A DNA stretch of 64,000 bases from Vibrio litoralis DSM 17657 (GTDB lineage Bacteria; Pseudomonadota; Gammaproteobacteria; Enterobacterales; Vibrionaceae): assembly GCF_000426765.1 (NCBI RefSeq), contig NZ_AUFZ01000018.1, forward strand, positions 1-64,000. Reading direction: 5' to 3'. A program made the position numbers and the translations under genes. The notes beneath the pieces are model-generated. The model was not told the DNA's origin. It made no database searches and saw only the letters and a program-made list of their open reading frames with translations. Below are positions 44,283-53,955 of this stretch, one piece after another (within the stretch, counting starts at the first letter, position 1; every line of letters starts with the position of its first letter).

Positions 44283-44579
44283 TTATTTCTCGCAATACAA
44301 ATGATGCAACTGCTCAATCAGTGCTTTTACCTCATCACTTTGTAATGAGTAGTACACCGTTTGCGACTCTTTACGAGTATTGACCAATCCATCTCGGCGT
44401 AACCATGCTAAATGCTGAGACAATGCCGACTGGCTTAAAGGTAGCTTTTCGCACAACTGCCCGACCGATAATTCATTTTGATGCAAAATACATAATATTT
44501 GTAATCGTTTTTCATTAGCCATGGCTTTCAGAAGAACCACCGCTTGAGAAAGATTACTTTCCATCTCTTTCAAATCCAT
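44283..44579 (-). CDS. hlyU: ArsR-family virulence/redox regulator HlyU
   Basis: A 98-residue winged-helix regulator. The HTH contains LSQSALSQHLAWLRRDGLVNTRKE, the characteristic HlyU recognition region. Cys30 (LQILC) and Cys96 (LYCEK) are both present, the pair that forms the reversible thiol/persulfide switch known for HlyU and its relatives SqrR/BigR; Cys43 is additional. In pathogenic vibrios HlyU relieves H-NS silencing of hemolysin and RTX genes. In others it probably governs sulfide or peroxide responses. It follows nhaR on the same strand with a 12-bp gap and is convergent with rpsT. Confidence 0.92.
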   Translation of the reverse strand: MDLKEMESNLSQAVVLLKAMANEKRLQILCILHQNELSVGQLCEKLPLSQSALSQHLAWLRRDGLVNTRKESQTVYYSLQSDEVKALIEQLHHLYCEK

Positions 44580-44591
44580 CTTACTGCCTCA

Positions 44592-45509
44592 TTATTGAAT
44601 TTGGGAATGCTCACTGAGCGGTTGAAAAAGTCGACTAAAATCCGCATCACATACATTTTTCACAGAAGGGTGTTGAATCATCCGTTCGGCAAAAATAACA
44701 TAATACTCTTCTTTCAAATCTTCGACTTCTGCAATCAAATGCAAAGGATACTCATCCCTAACTTCTGATAAGTATAAATTAGGAGCCAGAAAAATGGCAT
44801 CACTATGGTAACGAGCAAAGGTCTTCATTAAGGCCGAATCATCAAACTCACCTAAAATATTAGGTTGAATTCCCAGCCTTTCAAACCAATGCATAACATT
44901 ACGACCCATAGAGGTTCGTCTTCCGGGGATTAATAACTTTCTTTGGCTAAGAATAGTCGAAAGATCTTGTTCATCAATCGGCAGAGAAGAATAAAAACTC
45001 ATTTTACACTCCCCCAACTTTTTGCTGTATAAGCCAGGACTCTGACTCGAATCGACCGGGCAATCCGATAAAATCATATCCAATTTATGCTGAGAAAGTT
45101 GCTCTAACAGCAACTCATGAGTCGATTCAAAACAGCGTAAGTGAATACTGTTATCTTCAGGTACGGTATTTAATAAAATTTTGCTAACGAGCCTTTTCGA
45201 TAACGCATCCGCAACCCCAACATCAAACAATACGTTTTCTTGCTGAGAATAATTAACGATATCCAGCATTTCATAGCTGAGACCAAACATTTTATCCGCA
45301 TACTTAAAGACCAATTGACCAAGTTCGGTAGGCTCAACGCTGCGGCCACTGCGCTTCATCAACTTGCCATTCATACGCTCTTCAAACGCTTTAATTTGTC
45401 CGGTCACCGTTTGAGGCGTCAAAAACAAAGCTTCTGCGGCTTTGGCCACTGAGCCTTGTTTGCAGACCATCCAAAAGTAATACAGATGGTTATAATTCAA
45501 ATGTGACAT
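44592..45509 (-). CDS. nhaR: LysR-family transcriptional activator NhaR
   Basis: A 305-residue LysR-type regulator. The N-terminal HTH reads [20 protein letters not shown] followed by [20 protein letters not shown], the typical NhaR start. The effector domain follows (about residues 90-290). In E. coli it activates nhaA in response to Na+. Here no nhaA is adjacent; the gene is followed by hlyU after 12 bp and preceded by thyA, whose terminator separates them. Confidence 0.93.
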   Translation of the reverse strand: MSHLNYNHLYYFWMVCKQGSVAKAAEALFLTPQTVTGQIKAFEERMNGKLMKRSGRSVEPTELGQLVFKYADKMFGLSYEMLDIVNYSQQENVLFDVGVADALSKRLVSKILLNTVPEDNSIHLRCFESTHELLLEQLSQHKLDMILSDCPVDSSQSPGLYSKKLGECKMSFYSSLPIDEQDLSTILSQRKLLIPGRRTSMGRNVMHWFERLGIQPNILGEFDDSALMKTFARYHSDAIFLAPNLYLSEVRDEYPLHLIAEVEDLKEEYYVIFAERMIQHPSVKNVCDADFSRLFQPLSEHSQIQ

Positions 45510-45570
45510 TTATTGCCTCGGAAAAACCATTATTAATGGATTGATAATATGCTTTTTCCGAGCTATTAAA

Positions 45571-45608
45571 AAGCCCTTATTTGGCAATATGCGGCCAAAT
45601 AAGGGCTT
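45571..45608 (-). terminator. thyA terminator
   Basis: On the minus strand AAGCCCTTATTTGGC pairs with GCCAAATAAGGGCTT over 15 bp, followed by five T residues, about 30 bp after the thyA stop. Confidence 0.93.
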
Positions 45609-45639
45609 GATCGTCGATCATGTTTACCTTTCGGGTACT

Positions 45640-46491
45640 CTACACCGAAAATGGATACTTAATCGCATCGTGACATTGATAATCCGTCACTTCAAAATCA
45701 TCCAGTGTTACCCAAGTTTCTAAATCTTCTAACGTTTTAATCTTAGGGTTGATATGGAATTTAGGTGATTCAAATGGCGTGCGCTTCAATTGGATATCAC
45801 GCATTGGTGCGAGTTGATCTTCATAAATATGACCATTAACGATCTTATGATAAGCAACGCCAGCTTTCTTGCCGGTAATTTGCGCCATAATCGCTAAGAA
45901 CACATACACTTGAACCATATTGAAATTGAGGCCTAGCGGTACATCACACGAACGCTGAGTGCTGTTTAAATATAGCGTATCACCAAGTAGAGAAAAGTGG
46001 TGGCTGTACATACAAGGACGTAAGCATCCCATATGGAACTCACCAGGGTTATAAAAGTTTAGAATCTCACCACGGTCATCGACACCACGGGTTAAGTCAT
46101 CAACAATTTTACGCAGTTGATCGATGTGCCCACCATCGGGTTTGGCCCAACTTCTGCCTTGAACCCCATAAACACGCCCCATATCATCTTCACCTTTACG
46201 GTAAGGATTATCGAGCCAAGCTTGATTTAAGTTGGCATTAGCATCCCATGTTTTGGTGCCTAACTTGCGGAAATCTTCCGCATTATCATAGCCACGAATA
46301 TAACCTAGTAACTCAGCAACAGCCGACTTCCAAAAGCTCTTACGAGTAGTCACTAAAGGGAATTGATTGTTGCCAACATCATAGGTTAGATCGGCATTAA
46401 TAATAGTCAGGCAGCGTTTACCCGTGCGCTCATTTTCAACCCATTGGCCTTCATCAATAATACGCTGGCAAAGATCTAAATACTGTTTCAC
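45640..46491 (-). CDS. thyA: Thymidylate synthase
   Basis: A 283-residue enzyme converting dUMP to dTMP with methylene-THF. It starts [20 protein letters not shown]; the catalytic Cys is in [32 protein letters not shown] binds dUMP. It uses the Vibrio-type sequence variant LRPC rather than LAPCH. It starts 3 bp after the lgt stop, so lgt-thyA is an operon, as in E. coli. Confidence 0.97.
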   Translation of the reverse strand: MKQYLDLCQRIIDEGQWVENERTGKRCLTIINADLTYDVGNNQFPLVTTRKSFWKSAVAELLGYIRGYDNAEDFRKLGTKTWDANANLNQAWLDNPYRKGEDDMGRVYGVQGRSWAKPDGGHIDQLRKIVDDLTRGVDDRGEILNFYNPGEFHMGCLRPCMYSHHFSLLGDTLYLNSTQRSCDVPLGLNFNMVQVYVFLAIMAQITGKKAGVAYHKIVNGHIYEDQLAPMRDIQLKRTPFESPKFHINPKIKTLEDLETWVTLDDFEVTDYQCHDAIKYPFSV

Positions 46492-46494
46492 AAC

Positions 46495-47334
46495 TTACTT
46501 CCCTTTGGCTGGTTTACTGGCTTTTTCGTTTGAATATACAGTCGGTTTCTGAGTTTTATAAGACCAAATCATAATCAAAGCACCAATAATAATCATCGGT
46601 GTTGATAAAATTTGCCCCATCGAAATAAAGTTATCAAATAAACCAAGCTGTGCATCCGGCTGACGAACAAATTCCACCGAGAAGCGGAATACTCCATAGC
46701 CAATCAAGAATAATCCCGACACAGCACCAGCAGGCCTAGGCTTACGGATAAACCAATTCAGGATAAAGAAGAGCACGACCCCTTCAAGTAAGAATTCATA
46801 CAATTGAGATGGGTGGCGCGGGTATGGGCCACCGGTTGGGAAAATCATCGCCCATGGCACGTCGGTAACACGCCCCCATAGCTCACCATTGATAAAGTTA
46901 CCGATGCGACCAGCACCTAGACCAAACGGAACTAACGGCGCAATAAAGTCTGCCACACCGAAGAAAGTACGTTGGTTTTTACGTGCGTACCATAGCATGG
47001 CGGTGATCACACCGAGTAGGCCACCGTGGAATGACATTCCGCCGGTCCAGACTTTAAACAGATACAATGGATCCGCCATCCAGTAGTCAAAGCCATAAAA
47101 CAGCACATAGCCAATACGGCCACCAAGCACAACCCCAAGGAAGCCAGCAAAGAGTAGATCAGAGACTTGCTCACGCGTCCAACCACTGCCTGGTTTATCA
47201 GCTCGCTTGTTAGCAACATACATTGCAAAAGCGAACCCTAGTAAATACATCAATCCATACCAACGCACACCAATTGGTCCGATAGAGAAAATGATCGGAT
47301 CAATCTGTGGGAAGACTAAAAATCCCTGACTCAT
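46495..47334 (-). CDS. lgt: Phosphatidylglycerol:prolipoprotein diacylglyceryl transferase
   Basis: A 279-residue inner-membrane enzyme with about seven transmembrane segments. Lgt signatures include [41 protein letters not shown] and HPSQLYE. It lipidates prolipoproteins before LspA cleavage; BamD and the DUF2799 protein in this window are among its clients. It is followed directly by thyA. Confidence 0.97.
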   Translation of the reverse strand: MSQGFLVFPQIDPIIFSIGPIGVRWYGLMYLLGFAFAMYVANKRADKPGSGWTREQVSDLLFAGFLGVVLGGRIGYVLFYGFDYWMADPLYLFKVWTGGMSFHGGLLGVITAMLWYARKNQRTFFGVADFIAPLVPFGLGAGRIGNFINGELWGRVTDVPWAMIFPTGGPYPRHPSQLYEFLLEGVVLFFILNWFIRKPRPAGAVSGLFLIGYGVFRFSVEFVRQPDAQLGLFDNFISMGQILSTPMIIIGALIMIWSYKTQKPTVYSNEKASKPAKGK

Positions 47335-47478
47335 AAAAGTCTCTCTGCTTTAAAGTTAAAATAATGAAGATAGATAATGTCAGACTATGATAACGGCATT
47401 TAGTGCCCTCAAAGATTAAAGCTGACCGATTAGGCGGTATAATAAAGTAATCTCTTAACAGATGCAGTAGACAAACAC

Positions 47479-49728
47479 TTATTTCTTACCGGCGCGAATA
47501 AAGCCAGCCAAATCTTTTTGCTCTAGGTATTGAAACACTAGGTTATAAATATCAGTACCATAGGCTTGCTGCATCGCAGTATCAAGGAGTTGTTGCAATT
47601 CTGTAGAGTCAGATTTACGTAGAATATATTTGATTCTAGCAACATTCGAGGTGTTCATACTCAATGAGCGATAGCCCATCCCAATAAGCAACAAGGCACC
47701 GATTGGATCCCCCGCTAACTCACCACAAATACACACCGGAAGCTTATATTGCTGACACATATCGTAAATATGTTTGAGCGCCATCACCACCGAAGGATGA
47801 ACATGCTCATACACATCCGACACCCGAGAATTATTGCGGTCTACGGCCAGTAAATATTGAGTTAAATCGTTAGTACCGACCGATACAAAATCCACTTTAT
47901 GCGCCACTAACGGTAATAAATACAGCATAGAAGGCACTTCGAGCATAATACCGATTTGTGGTCGCTGAATATTAGGATCCAGTTGCGACACTTCTTGATA
48001 AGCACGATCAATTAAGCTCAGTGATTCATCTATCTCTTGGCACCCAGAAATCATAGGCAACATAATATTTAAGTTACCCAGACCAGTGCTAGCTTTTAGC
48101 ATTGAGCGTAATTGAATTAAGAAGATATCGGGATGATCTAAAGTAAAACGAATACCGCGCCACCCTAGGAAAGGATTGTCTTCCTCAATAGGAAAATAAG
48201 GTAACGCTTTATCCCCACCGATATCTAAGGTCCGCATCACCACACGTTTATCAGGGTAAGTAGCTAAAATAGTCCGGTATTGTTGAGTTTGTTCTTCTTC
48301 GGAAGGAAAGCGATTATGCAGTAAAAAAGAAATTTCCGTACGATACAAGCCAACCCCATCAACGCCTTGATTAACGGCAATATTGGTGTCAGCACTAAGA
48401 CCAGCATTGAGCATCAATTCCACTCGCTGGCCATCTTTTGTCGCTGCTGGTTGCGATAATTCCTGAGCGACTAAGTCTGAAAGCTCTTCTTCTTCGTTCG
48501 CTAACGATTGATACTCGGCAAGCAATTGGGCGGCAGGTTCAACAAATATATCCCCACTGTAGCCATCCACAATACCAAGTTTGTTCGATACTGATTCAGG
48601 TTTAAGTTGTGCCCCCATGATGGCAGGAATGCCAAGTGCACGAGATAAAATCGCCGCATGTGAATTGGCCGCGCCTTCCAACGAAATAACCGCAAGCAGC
48701 TTATCTTTAGGAATCGCCGCTAATATTGACGCGGTCAGTTCTCTAACCACCAAAATGACCGGATTTTTAAAACTAGGAGCACGAACTTCACTATTGTGTA
48801 AGAAATACAATAGTCTTTGCCCAAGCTCTTTAATGTCGTTGGCCCGCTCTCGCAAGTAGGAATCACTCATACTGGCAAAACGCTCAGCATAAAGCTCAAC
48901 GACTTGTCTTAACGCCCAATCGGCTCGATCGCCTTTCTCAATTTGTTTATTAAGATCAGCACGCAGCATAGGATCATGTAATAAGTGAACAAATAGCTCA
49001 AAGATCGCCAAGGTATCTTTATTTAGTTCGCTATCAAAACGCTTACGCATCCGGCGAAAATCCGCGATCGCACTTTCAATCGCAAGTGCCAGCCATTCTT
49101 TATCTTGACTAATATCTAAACAAGAAGCAGGAGCAATCTGGGAAAGTTCTGGATGAGTGTCATCCCACCAAATTTGACCTATCGCAATGCCAGACGAAGC
49201 CGCAATACCTTTATAGGAATGGACTTGGTTTTCATTGAGTTGCCACTGACCTTGGGCTTGAGAATGAGCAAGAATGACCGCCAGCTGAGCGGCAAGGGTT
49301 ACAAGGAAAGATTCTTCTACTTCACTAAACGATCTTGGCGAGCGTTGCTGAATCACCAACACCCCCAGAATCTGGCGACGGTGAATAATTGGGGTACCTA
49401 AAAAAGATTGGTAAACATTTTCCCCAAGTTCAGGGAAATATTTAAAGTTAGGGTGTTGTTGCGCATAAGCAAGATTGAGGGGCTCGGCACTGCGACGAAC
49501 CAACCCCACCAAGCCTTCTTCAAAAGGGATATGAATAGTTTGACCAGTAAACTTCAACCCTTGAGTGGCCATTAACTCCAAACGGCTTTGCTCGTTATTG
49601 GCTAAATAAACGGTGCAACACTCTGTGTGCATCGCTTTACAAGTATCCTTTACCAAAATATCTAATGCTTGACGAAGATCCTCAGCTTTAGATACTTGTT
49701 CAACGATGTCCCTTAGTTGAATAAGCAT
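47479..49728 (-). CDS. ptsP: PEP-protein phosphotransferase PtsP (EI-Ntr)
   Basis: A 749-residue first enzyme of the nitrogen-related PTS. The N-terminal GAF domain (about residues 5-155) is followed by the EI part: the phospho-His is in LEGAANSHAAILSRALGIPA, PEP binding in DIGGDKALPYFPIEEDNPFLGWRG, and the C-terminal TIM barrel has VSVGTNDLTQYLLAVDRNN and the catalytic Cys in VCICGELAGDP. It passes phosphate to NPr and EIIA-Ntr. It is downstream of rppH with a 48-bp gap, as in E. coli (rppH-ptsP-lgt-thyA). Confidence 0.97.
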   Translation of the reverse strand: MLIQLRDIVEQVSKAEDLRQALDILVKDTCKAMHTECCTVYLANNEQSRLELMATQGLKFTGQTIHIPFEEGLVGLVRRSAEPLNLAYAQQHPNFKYFPELGENVYQSFLGTPIIHRRQILGVLVIQQRSPRSFSEVEESFLVTLAAQLAVILAHSQAQGQWQLNENQVHSYKGIAASSGIAIGQIWWDDTHPELSQIAPASCLDISQDKEWLALAIESAIADFRRMRKRFDSELNKDTLAIFELFVHLLHDPMLRADLNKQIEKGDRADWALRQVVELYAERFASMSDSYLRERANDIKELGQRLLYFLHNSEVRAPSFKNPVILVVRELTASILAAIPKDKLLAVISLEGAANSHAAILSRALGIPAIMGAQLKPESVSNKLGIVDGYSGDIFVEPAAQLLAEYQSLANEEEELSDLVAQELSQPAATKDGQRVELMLNAGLSADTNIAVNQGVDGVGLYRTEISFLLHNRFPSEEEQTQQYRTILATYPDKRVVMRTLDIGGDKALPYFPIEEDNPFLGWRGIRFTLDHPDIFLIQLRSMLKASTGLGNLNIMLPMISGCQEIDESLSLIDRAYQEVSQLDPNIQRPQIGIMLEVPSMLYLLPLVAHKVDFVSVGTNDLTQYLLAVDRNNSRVSDVYEHVHPSVVMALKHIYDMCQQYKLPVCICGELAGDPIGALLLIGMGYRSLSMNTSNVARIKYILRKSDSTELQQLLDTAMQQAYGTDIYNLVFQYLEQKDLAGFIRAGKK

Positions 49729-49776
49729 TCACATCCACCTTTATGATGCCTTACCTAGTGATTAACCGGGTAAGAC

Positions 49777-50292
49777 TTATCGACGCACTTTTCTTTTACC
49801 TTTCATTTTAGGCTCTCGAAAAGGCATCGCAATCGAAGCAAATTCTTTCATTGCTCGTCGATAGACATCCCTTTTAAAAGAAACCACTTGTCTGACTGGG
49901 TACCAAAAACTCACCCAACGCCAACCATCAAATTCAGGGGTTCTTCCGCGGTTCATATTGATGTTTGATTCATCACACTCTAACCGCAGTAAAAACCATT
50001 TCTGTTTTTGGCCAATACATACAGGCTTGGAATCCCATCTCACCAGACGTTTTGGTAATTTATATTTTAACCAATGACGGCTGACTCCAATGATCTTCAC
50101 ATCTTTCTTTGTTAGCCCAACTTCTTCATACAATTCACGAAATAGTGCTTGTTCCGGTGTTTCACCGTCATCAATCCCACCTTGTGGAAATTGCCAAGAA
50201 TGCTGCCCGTATCGTTTTGCCCAGAATACCTGACCATGGTTGTTACATATTACAATTCCCACATTTAAGCGGTAACCATCGCCATCTATCAC
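49777..50292 (-). CDS. rppH: RNA pyrophosphohydrolase RppH
   Basis: A 171-residue Nudix enzyme that removes pyrophosphate from 5' ends of mRNAs and triggers RNase E decay. The Nudix box is [24 protein letters not shown] (about residues 38-61). It starts [20 protein letters not shown], and the basic C-terminal tail KGKRKVRR ends the protein. It is the first gene of rppH-ptsP. Confidence 0.97.
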   Translation of the reverse strand: MIDGDGYRLNVGIVICNNHGQVFWAKRYGQHSWQFPQGGIDDGETPEQALFRELYEEVGLTKKDVKIIGVSRHWLKYKLPKRLVRWDSKPVCIGQKQKWFLLRLECDESNINMNRGRTPEFDGWRWVSFWYPVRQVVSFKRDVYRRAMKEFASIAMPFREPKMKGKRKVRR

Positions 50293-50900
50293 GGCTAACC
50301 TCTAATATAAATCTCTGTTACTAGTGATTTTTTCACATATCCACAAAAGGGGCAAATTTCAAGTGCACAATATCGTGCTTTTTATTACCTTCCCCCCACT
50401 TTTTTAATAAAAACAGCCCAAATAATAAGTTATCAACACAAAACTTGAGTGACGGTGGCATTTATTCACTATTTCTGTGAATAAATGTGTGAAGAAAACG
50501 ACAAAACAATTAAATGGCTTATTTAACACTCAGGCACAACTGTCGATCTTTTATACCAAAACCAAGCAAAGCCCTTTAAAAACAAAATCATAAGAACAAA
50601 AAAGGCTATTAAGGACAAGTTAAGGATCTTTAGGATCTTTTATAAACACAGATCGGTCAAAGATCCACCATGATTTATATTATCCACATCAGATCATGCA
50701 AAAGCGCTTAAAAAGGACTCAGACATGTTCTTTTATTGCTACGAATGTGAATAAAGTGATCGCTGTCACTTTTATTTTCACTGTTTAGAACAAAACCTGT
50801 GGATAAGTTGATTTAACAACATAATAAGACCGAAGTGAATAAGATCCTACTTAAAAATAATGTACTATAGAGACCTTGTTTTTTAATCAGATCATTTGCT
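50293..50900. other. Non-coding gap with DnaA boxes and GATC cluster
   Basis: About 600 AT-rich bases between divergent rppH and mutH. Perfect DnaA boxes (TTATNCACA) are at 50680-50688 (TTATCCACA) and 50799-50807 (TGTGGATAA); near matches are at 50337-50345 and 50430-50438. Eight GATC sites lie between 50625 and 50895, versus about one expected. GGATCTTTAGGATCTTTTAT (50624-50643) resembles the AT-rich 13-mers of oriC. Promoters of both genes must also be here. Confidence 0.7.
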
Positions 50901-51575
50901 ATGCCGTTACCCCCTAAGACAGAACAAGAGTTGATGCAACGAGCCGAAAAGATCATCTCTCGTTCTTTTGCTTCTTTAGCACATCAAGCCGGTATTACCG
51001 TTCCCGAAAACCTCAAACGAGAAAAAGGTTGGGTAGGACAATTGCTTGAGTGGCATTTAGGTGCAGAGTCTGGCAGCAAAGCCCAACCTGATTTTGAGCA
51101 TTTAGGCATTGAACTAAAAACCATTCCGATTGGCTTTAATGGTCAACCCTTAGAAACCACATTTGTGTCAGTCGCTCCCTTAACTGGAGTAAATGGACTG
51201 ACCTGGCAGAATAGTCATGTTAAGCATAAACTCGCCAAAGTATTGTGGATCCCGGTGGAAGGTGAACGAGAAATACCTCTTGCTGAACGCCGAGTTGGGC
51301 GCCCTATTTTATGGTCACCAAGCGAACATGAAGAACAACAACTTAAACAAGATTGGGAAGAGTTGATGGAATTCATCGTACTAGGAAAGGTAGAGCAAAT
51401 TACGGCTAAGCATGGGGAAGTCATGCAGCTACGACCTAAAGCTGCCAATAGCAAAGTAGTTACAGAGGCCTATAGTGCCAATGGACAACCAATCAAAACC
51501 TTACCAAGAGGCTTTTATTTGCGGAAACAATTCACAGCGAATATTCTGTTAAACCATTTGCAACGATCTTCATAA
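50901..51575 (+). CDS. mutH: DNA mismatch repair endonuclease MutH
   Basis: A 224-residue endonuclease nicking the unmethylated strand at hemimethylated GATC. The catalytic D-(X)n-E-X-K is in [15 protein letters not shown] (about residues 70-84). [13 protein letters not shown] is the N-terminal arm motif. Its presence implies Dam-directed repair in this organism. The upstream gap contains eight GATC sites. Confidence 0.96.
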   Translation: MPLPPKTEQELMQRAEKIISRSFASLAHQAGITVPENLKREKGWVGQLLEWHLGAESGSKAQPDFEHLGIELKTIPIGFNGQPLETTFVSVAPLTGVNGLTWQNSHVKHKLAKVLWIPVEGEREIPLAERRVGRPILWSPSEHEEQQLKQDWEELMEFIVLGKVEQITAKHGEVMQLRPKAANSKVVTEAYSANGQPIKTLPRGFYLRKQFTANILLNHLQRSS

Positions 51576-51630
51576 GCACCGTCTGTTACCTAGTCAAACT
51601 CTATTACCTAGTAAAAAACTGTCACTGAGT

Positions 51631-51939
51631 CTAGGAAGCGAGATGTAATTCAATATCCTGAAAAAGATCGAGCCCTTCAGCGCCAAATTCATCATAGGCA
51701 TTGTGTAATCTAAGATAAGCACTCGATAAGCCTAATTTTTTTAGCTCATCTTTTACTGACTCTAAAGAGTTGAAATAGGCAAGTTGATCTTTAATCATGA
51801 TCGGCTCAAGTCGATGCTTATATTCGACGGCAAGTGAATAATGAGAAAGATCGGCGCAACTCACCACAAACACCTTAGGAGGTTCACATTCCTCCTTTTT
51901 ACTCGCTTGTAACCAGTGATCTAATTGCTGTTTTCTCAT
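51631..51939 (-). CDS. Conserved hypothetical protein (Vibrio, DUF6482-like)
   Basis: A 102-residue small soluble protein without signal peptide or membrane segment. It starts MRKQQLDHWLQASKKEECE and contains VFVVSCADLSHYSLAVEYKH and LESVKDELKKLGLSSAYLRL. The start at 51939 has a strong GGAGGTAAGA; upstream codons are rejected. I recall a similar short protein beside mutH in vibrios, probably of the DUF6482 group. The function is unknown. Confidence 0.7.
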   Translation of the reverse strand: MRKQQLDHWLQASKKEECEPPKVFVVSCADLSHYSLAVEYKHRLEPIMIKDQLAYFNSLESVKDELKKLGLSSAYLRLHNAYDEFGAEGLDLFQDIELHLAS

Positions 51940-52108
51940 TCTTACCTCCCACCATACACTCAACACAATCAATGGCGTTATATTCCAGTCTAGGACAAAA
52001 ATCTAACCTTAGCTAACTGACTTACTACTCAAGCTTTTTTGCTATATATTGAGTAAACGGTTTATATATTTAAATATTGATTTTTCAGCGATCAGCCAAG
52101 GATGTGCA

Positions 52109-53143
52109 ATGAAATACCACAAAATCCCGCACTCTAATTTAGAAGTCAGTAAAATTGCTTTAGGTACAATGACCTATGGTGAACAAAACACTCAAAAAGA
52201 AGCACTCGAGCAATTAGATTATGCGCTCGAAAGGGGCGTTAACCTCATCGATACTGCAGAGATGTACCCTGTTCCGCCAAAGCCTAACACCCAAGGATCC
52301 ACTGAGGAATATATTGGTAATTGGTTAGAAAAATCAGGTAAGCGTGAAAAAGTCATTTTAGCGACCAAAGTGGCAGGTCCTGGCCGTATGTCTCATATTC
52401 GTGAAAATATGAGCCTCGATCGTCGTAACATTCATCTAGCAATGGATAGCAGCTTACAACGCCTCAAAACCGATTATGTTGACTTGTACCAAATACATTG
52501 GCCTCAGCGTAATAACAACCGTTTTGGACAACTCAACTATCCCCATTTAGATGAACAGCAAGAAGTCACTCTTATCGAAACATTAGAAGCATTAGCGGAG
52601 TTAGTAAAAGCGGGTAAAACTCGTTATATAGGTGTCTCAAATGAAACCCCATGGGGCGTGATGACGCTGCTACGTTTAGCGGAAAAGCATGATTTGCCAA
52701 GAATCATATCAATTCAAAACCCATACAACCTACTCAACCGCAGCTTTGAAGTTGGTCTATCAGAAATTAGTCATTACGAAGGTGTCGAGTTACTGGCTTA
52801 TTCGCCGCTAGCATTTGGGGTATTAAGTGGTAAGTATCTCAATGGCGCTCGACCAGAGGGGGCTCGTTGTAGCTTATTTGAACGCTTTGTCCGTTACTTT
52901 ACGCCACAAGGTGAGGCCGCAACACAAGCCTATATTGATATTGCTAAAAAACACGATATTGATCCGGTACAAATGGCATTAGCGTTTGTTAATCAACGCC
53001 CATTTGTTGCGTCGAATATTATCGGGGCTACCACTATGGAACAGCTAAAAGCCAACATTGATAGTATCGACACCCAGCTATCTGACGAACTCCTACAAAA
53101 TCTTTACCAAGTCGGTGTTCAGTACCCTAACCCTTGCCCATAA
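52109..53143 (+). CDS. tas: Aldo/keto reductase Tas
   Basis: A 344-residue NADP(H)-dependent AKR of the Tas type. It starts MKYHKIPHSNLEVSKIALGTM; the active-site Asp and Tyr are in LIDTAEMYPV, Lys in ILATKVAG and His in LYQIHWPQR. C-terminal cofactor motifs SNIIGATTMEQLKANI are present. AAGGATGTGCA precedes the ATG at 52109; 20 extra upstream codons are rejected. E. coli tas suppresses tyrosine auxotrophy under starvation, and its physiological substrate is unclear. Confidence 0.93.
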   Translation: MKYHKIPHSNLEVSKIALGTMTYGEQNTQKEALEQLDYALERGVNLIDTAEMYPVPPKPNTQGSTEEYIGNWLEKSGKREKVILATKVAGPGRMSHIRENMSLDRRNIHLAMDSSLQRLKTDYVDLYQIHWPQRNNNRFGQLNYPHLDEQQEVTLIETLEALAELVKAGKTRYIGVSNETPWGVMTLLRLAEKHDLPRIISIQNPYNLLNRSFEVGLSEISHYEGVELLAYSPLAFGVLSGKYLNGARPEGARCSLFERFVRYFTPQGEAATQAYIDIAKKHDIDPVQMALAFVNQRPFVASNIIGATTMEQLKANIDSIDTQLSDELLQNLYQVGVQYPNPCP

Positions 53144-53233
53144 TTCATACTTCATAAGTTTAAACACACAAAGAGAAGTGATCACTCACTTCTCTTTTCT
53201 GTGCGCTGGTGATTAATAACCACCAGCATTCGG

Positions 53234-53485
53234 TTATGTACTCAGTCGAGTCCTAAATATTCGCCGCATTAAAGTAACACGACGTTCAGCTTTATTGCCC
53301 ACAGGTAATGATTCACCAAGAGGTCGGCCTGTTCTATCTAAACCAATATCTCGTAGTAAGTGCTCACTATGTAATGGAAGTTCATATTGAGCTCGACGGA
53401 CTTTACGCAACCAAGCATTTTGTTCACGTTTTAGCTCGGCTTTAATTAGCAATGTTGCAAGTTGAATGTAAATAGAGTGACGCAT
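53234..53485 (-). CDS. DUF1127 domain small protein
   Basis: An 83-residue basic protein. The C-terminal half, LPLHSEHLLRDIGLDRTGRPLG, is a DUF1127 (YjiS-like) motif, usually LSDRxLxDIGLxR. ATG at 53485 follows TTGGAGAAAATT; the 30 codons upstream in frame are non-coding. Small DUF1127 proteins bind RNA in alpha-proteobacteria, affecting sRNA-mediated riboregulation and phosphate uptake; the role in vibrios is unknown. A second small ORF lies 106 bp upstream on the same strand. Confidence 0.82.
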   Translation of the reverse strand: MRHSIYIQLATLLIKAELKREQNAWLRKVRRAQYELPLHSEHLLRDIGLDRTGRPLGESLPVGNKAERRVTLMRRIFRTRLST

Positions 53486-53590
53486 AATTTTCTCCAAACA
53501 ATGAATGGGGAAAACAGCAGCGCAGAAGGGAAATAGACAAAATAATCCTAATGGCTGCTTAATTTCCGCAGCCAAAAGGTTACGGAATAA

Positions 53591-53719
53591 TTAGTTCATT
53601 CGTTTATCAGATAACATGCTTGAAGCCATCGGCATTGATCGATAGGCATTAAAAGCATAAGTTAACTGAGTCGCGTTTAGTCGAGCACATGCAAAAATGT
53701 CAGAATATAAATGTTTCAT
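53591..53719 (-). CDS. Small ORF upstream of DUF1127 gene
   Basis: A 42-codon ORF starting MKHLYSDIFACARLNATQLT and ending SMLSDKRMN, with an excellent Shine-Dalgarno (AGGAGG, six bases before the ATG at 53719; a second ATG directly precedes it). It is on the same strand as the DUF1127 gene 106 bp downstream and might be cotranscribed. The composition (many Ala, Met, Ser; few charged residues) fits a short helical protein. No family is recognised. Confidence 0.6.
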   Translation of the reverse strand: MKHLYSDIFACARLNATQLTYAFNAYRSMPMASSMLSDKRMN

Positions 53720-53955
53720 CATGTGCCTCCTAAATAACTAATTAATCCATTTGAAATATAAAGTGAAATTTAATTCACGATTAAATTTTAACCAATCAAT
53801 AAATTTGTTCAAGCCTTATTTGCGCAACAAAATCAAAACAACCAATTAACCTATTGGCAACCTAAAAAACAGTCAATTATTGCTCAAAACTCAACCAACC
53901 TTCGTCTGGTTCCATATTATTGATTGGGCAGACTATTTTGATCGCACTACTCACT

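Noticed and set aside
50337..50895. Chromosome origin oriC
   Set aside because: DnaA boxes and GATC sites fit, but the flanking rppH and mutH are not the gidA/mioC neighbourhood of Vibrio oriC1, and no full R1-R4/I-site array is present. Kept as an oriC-like cluster only.
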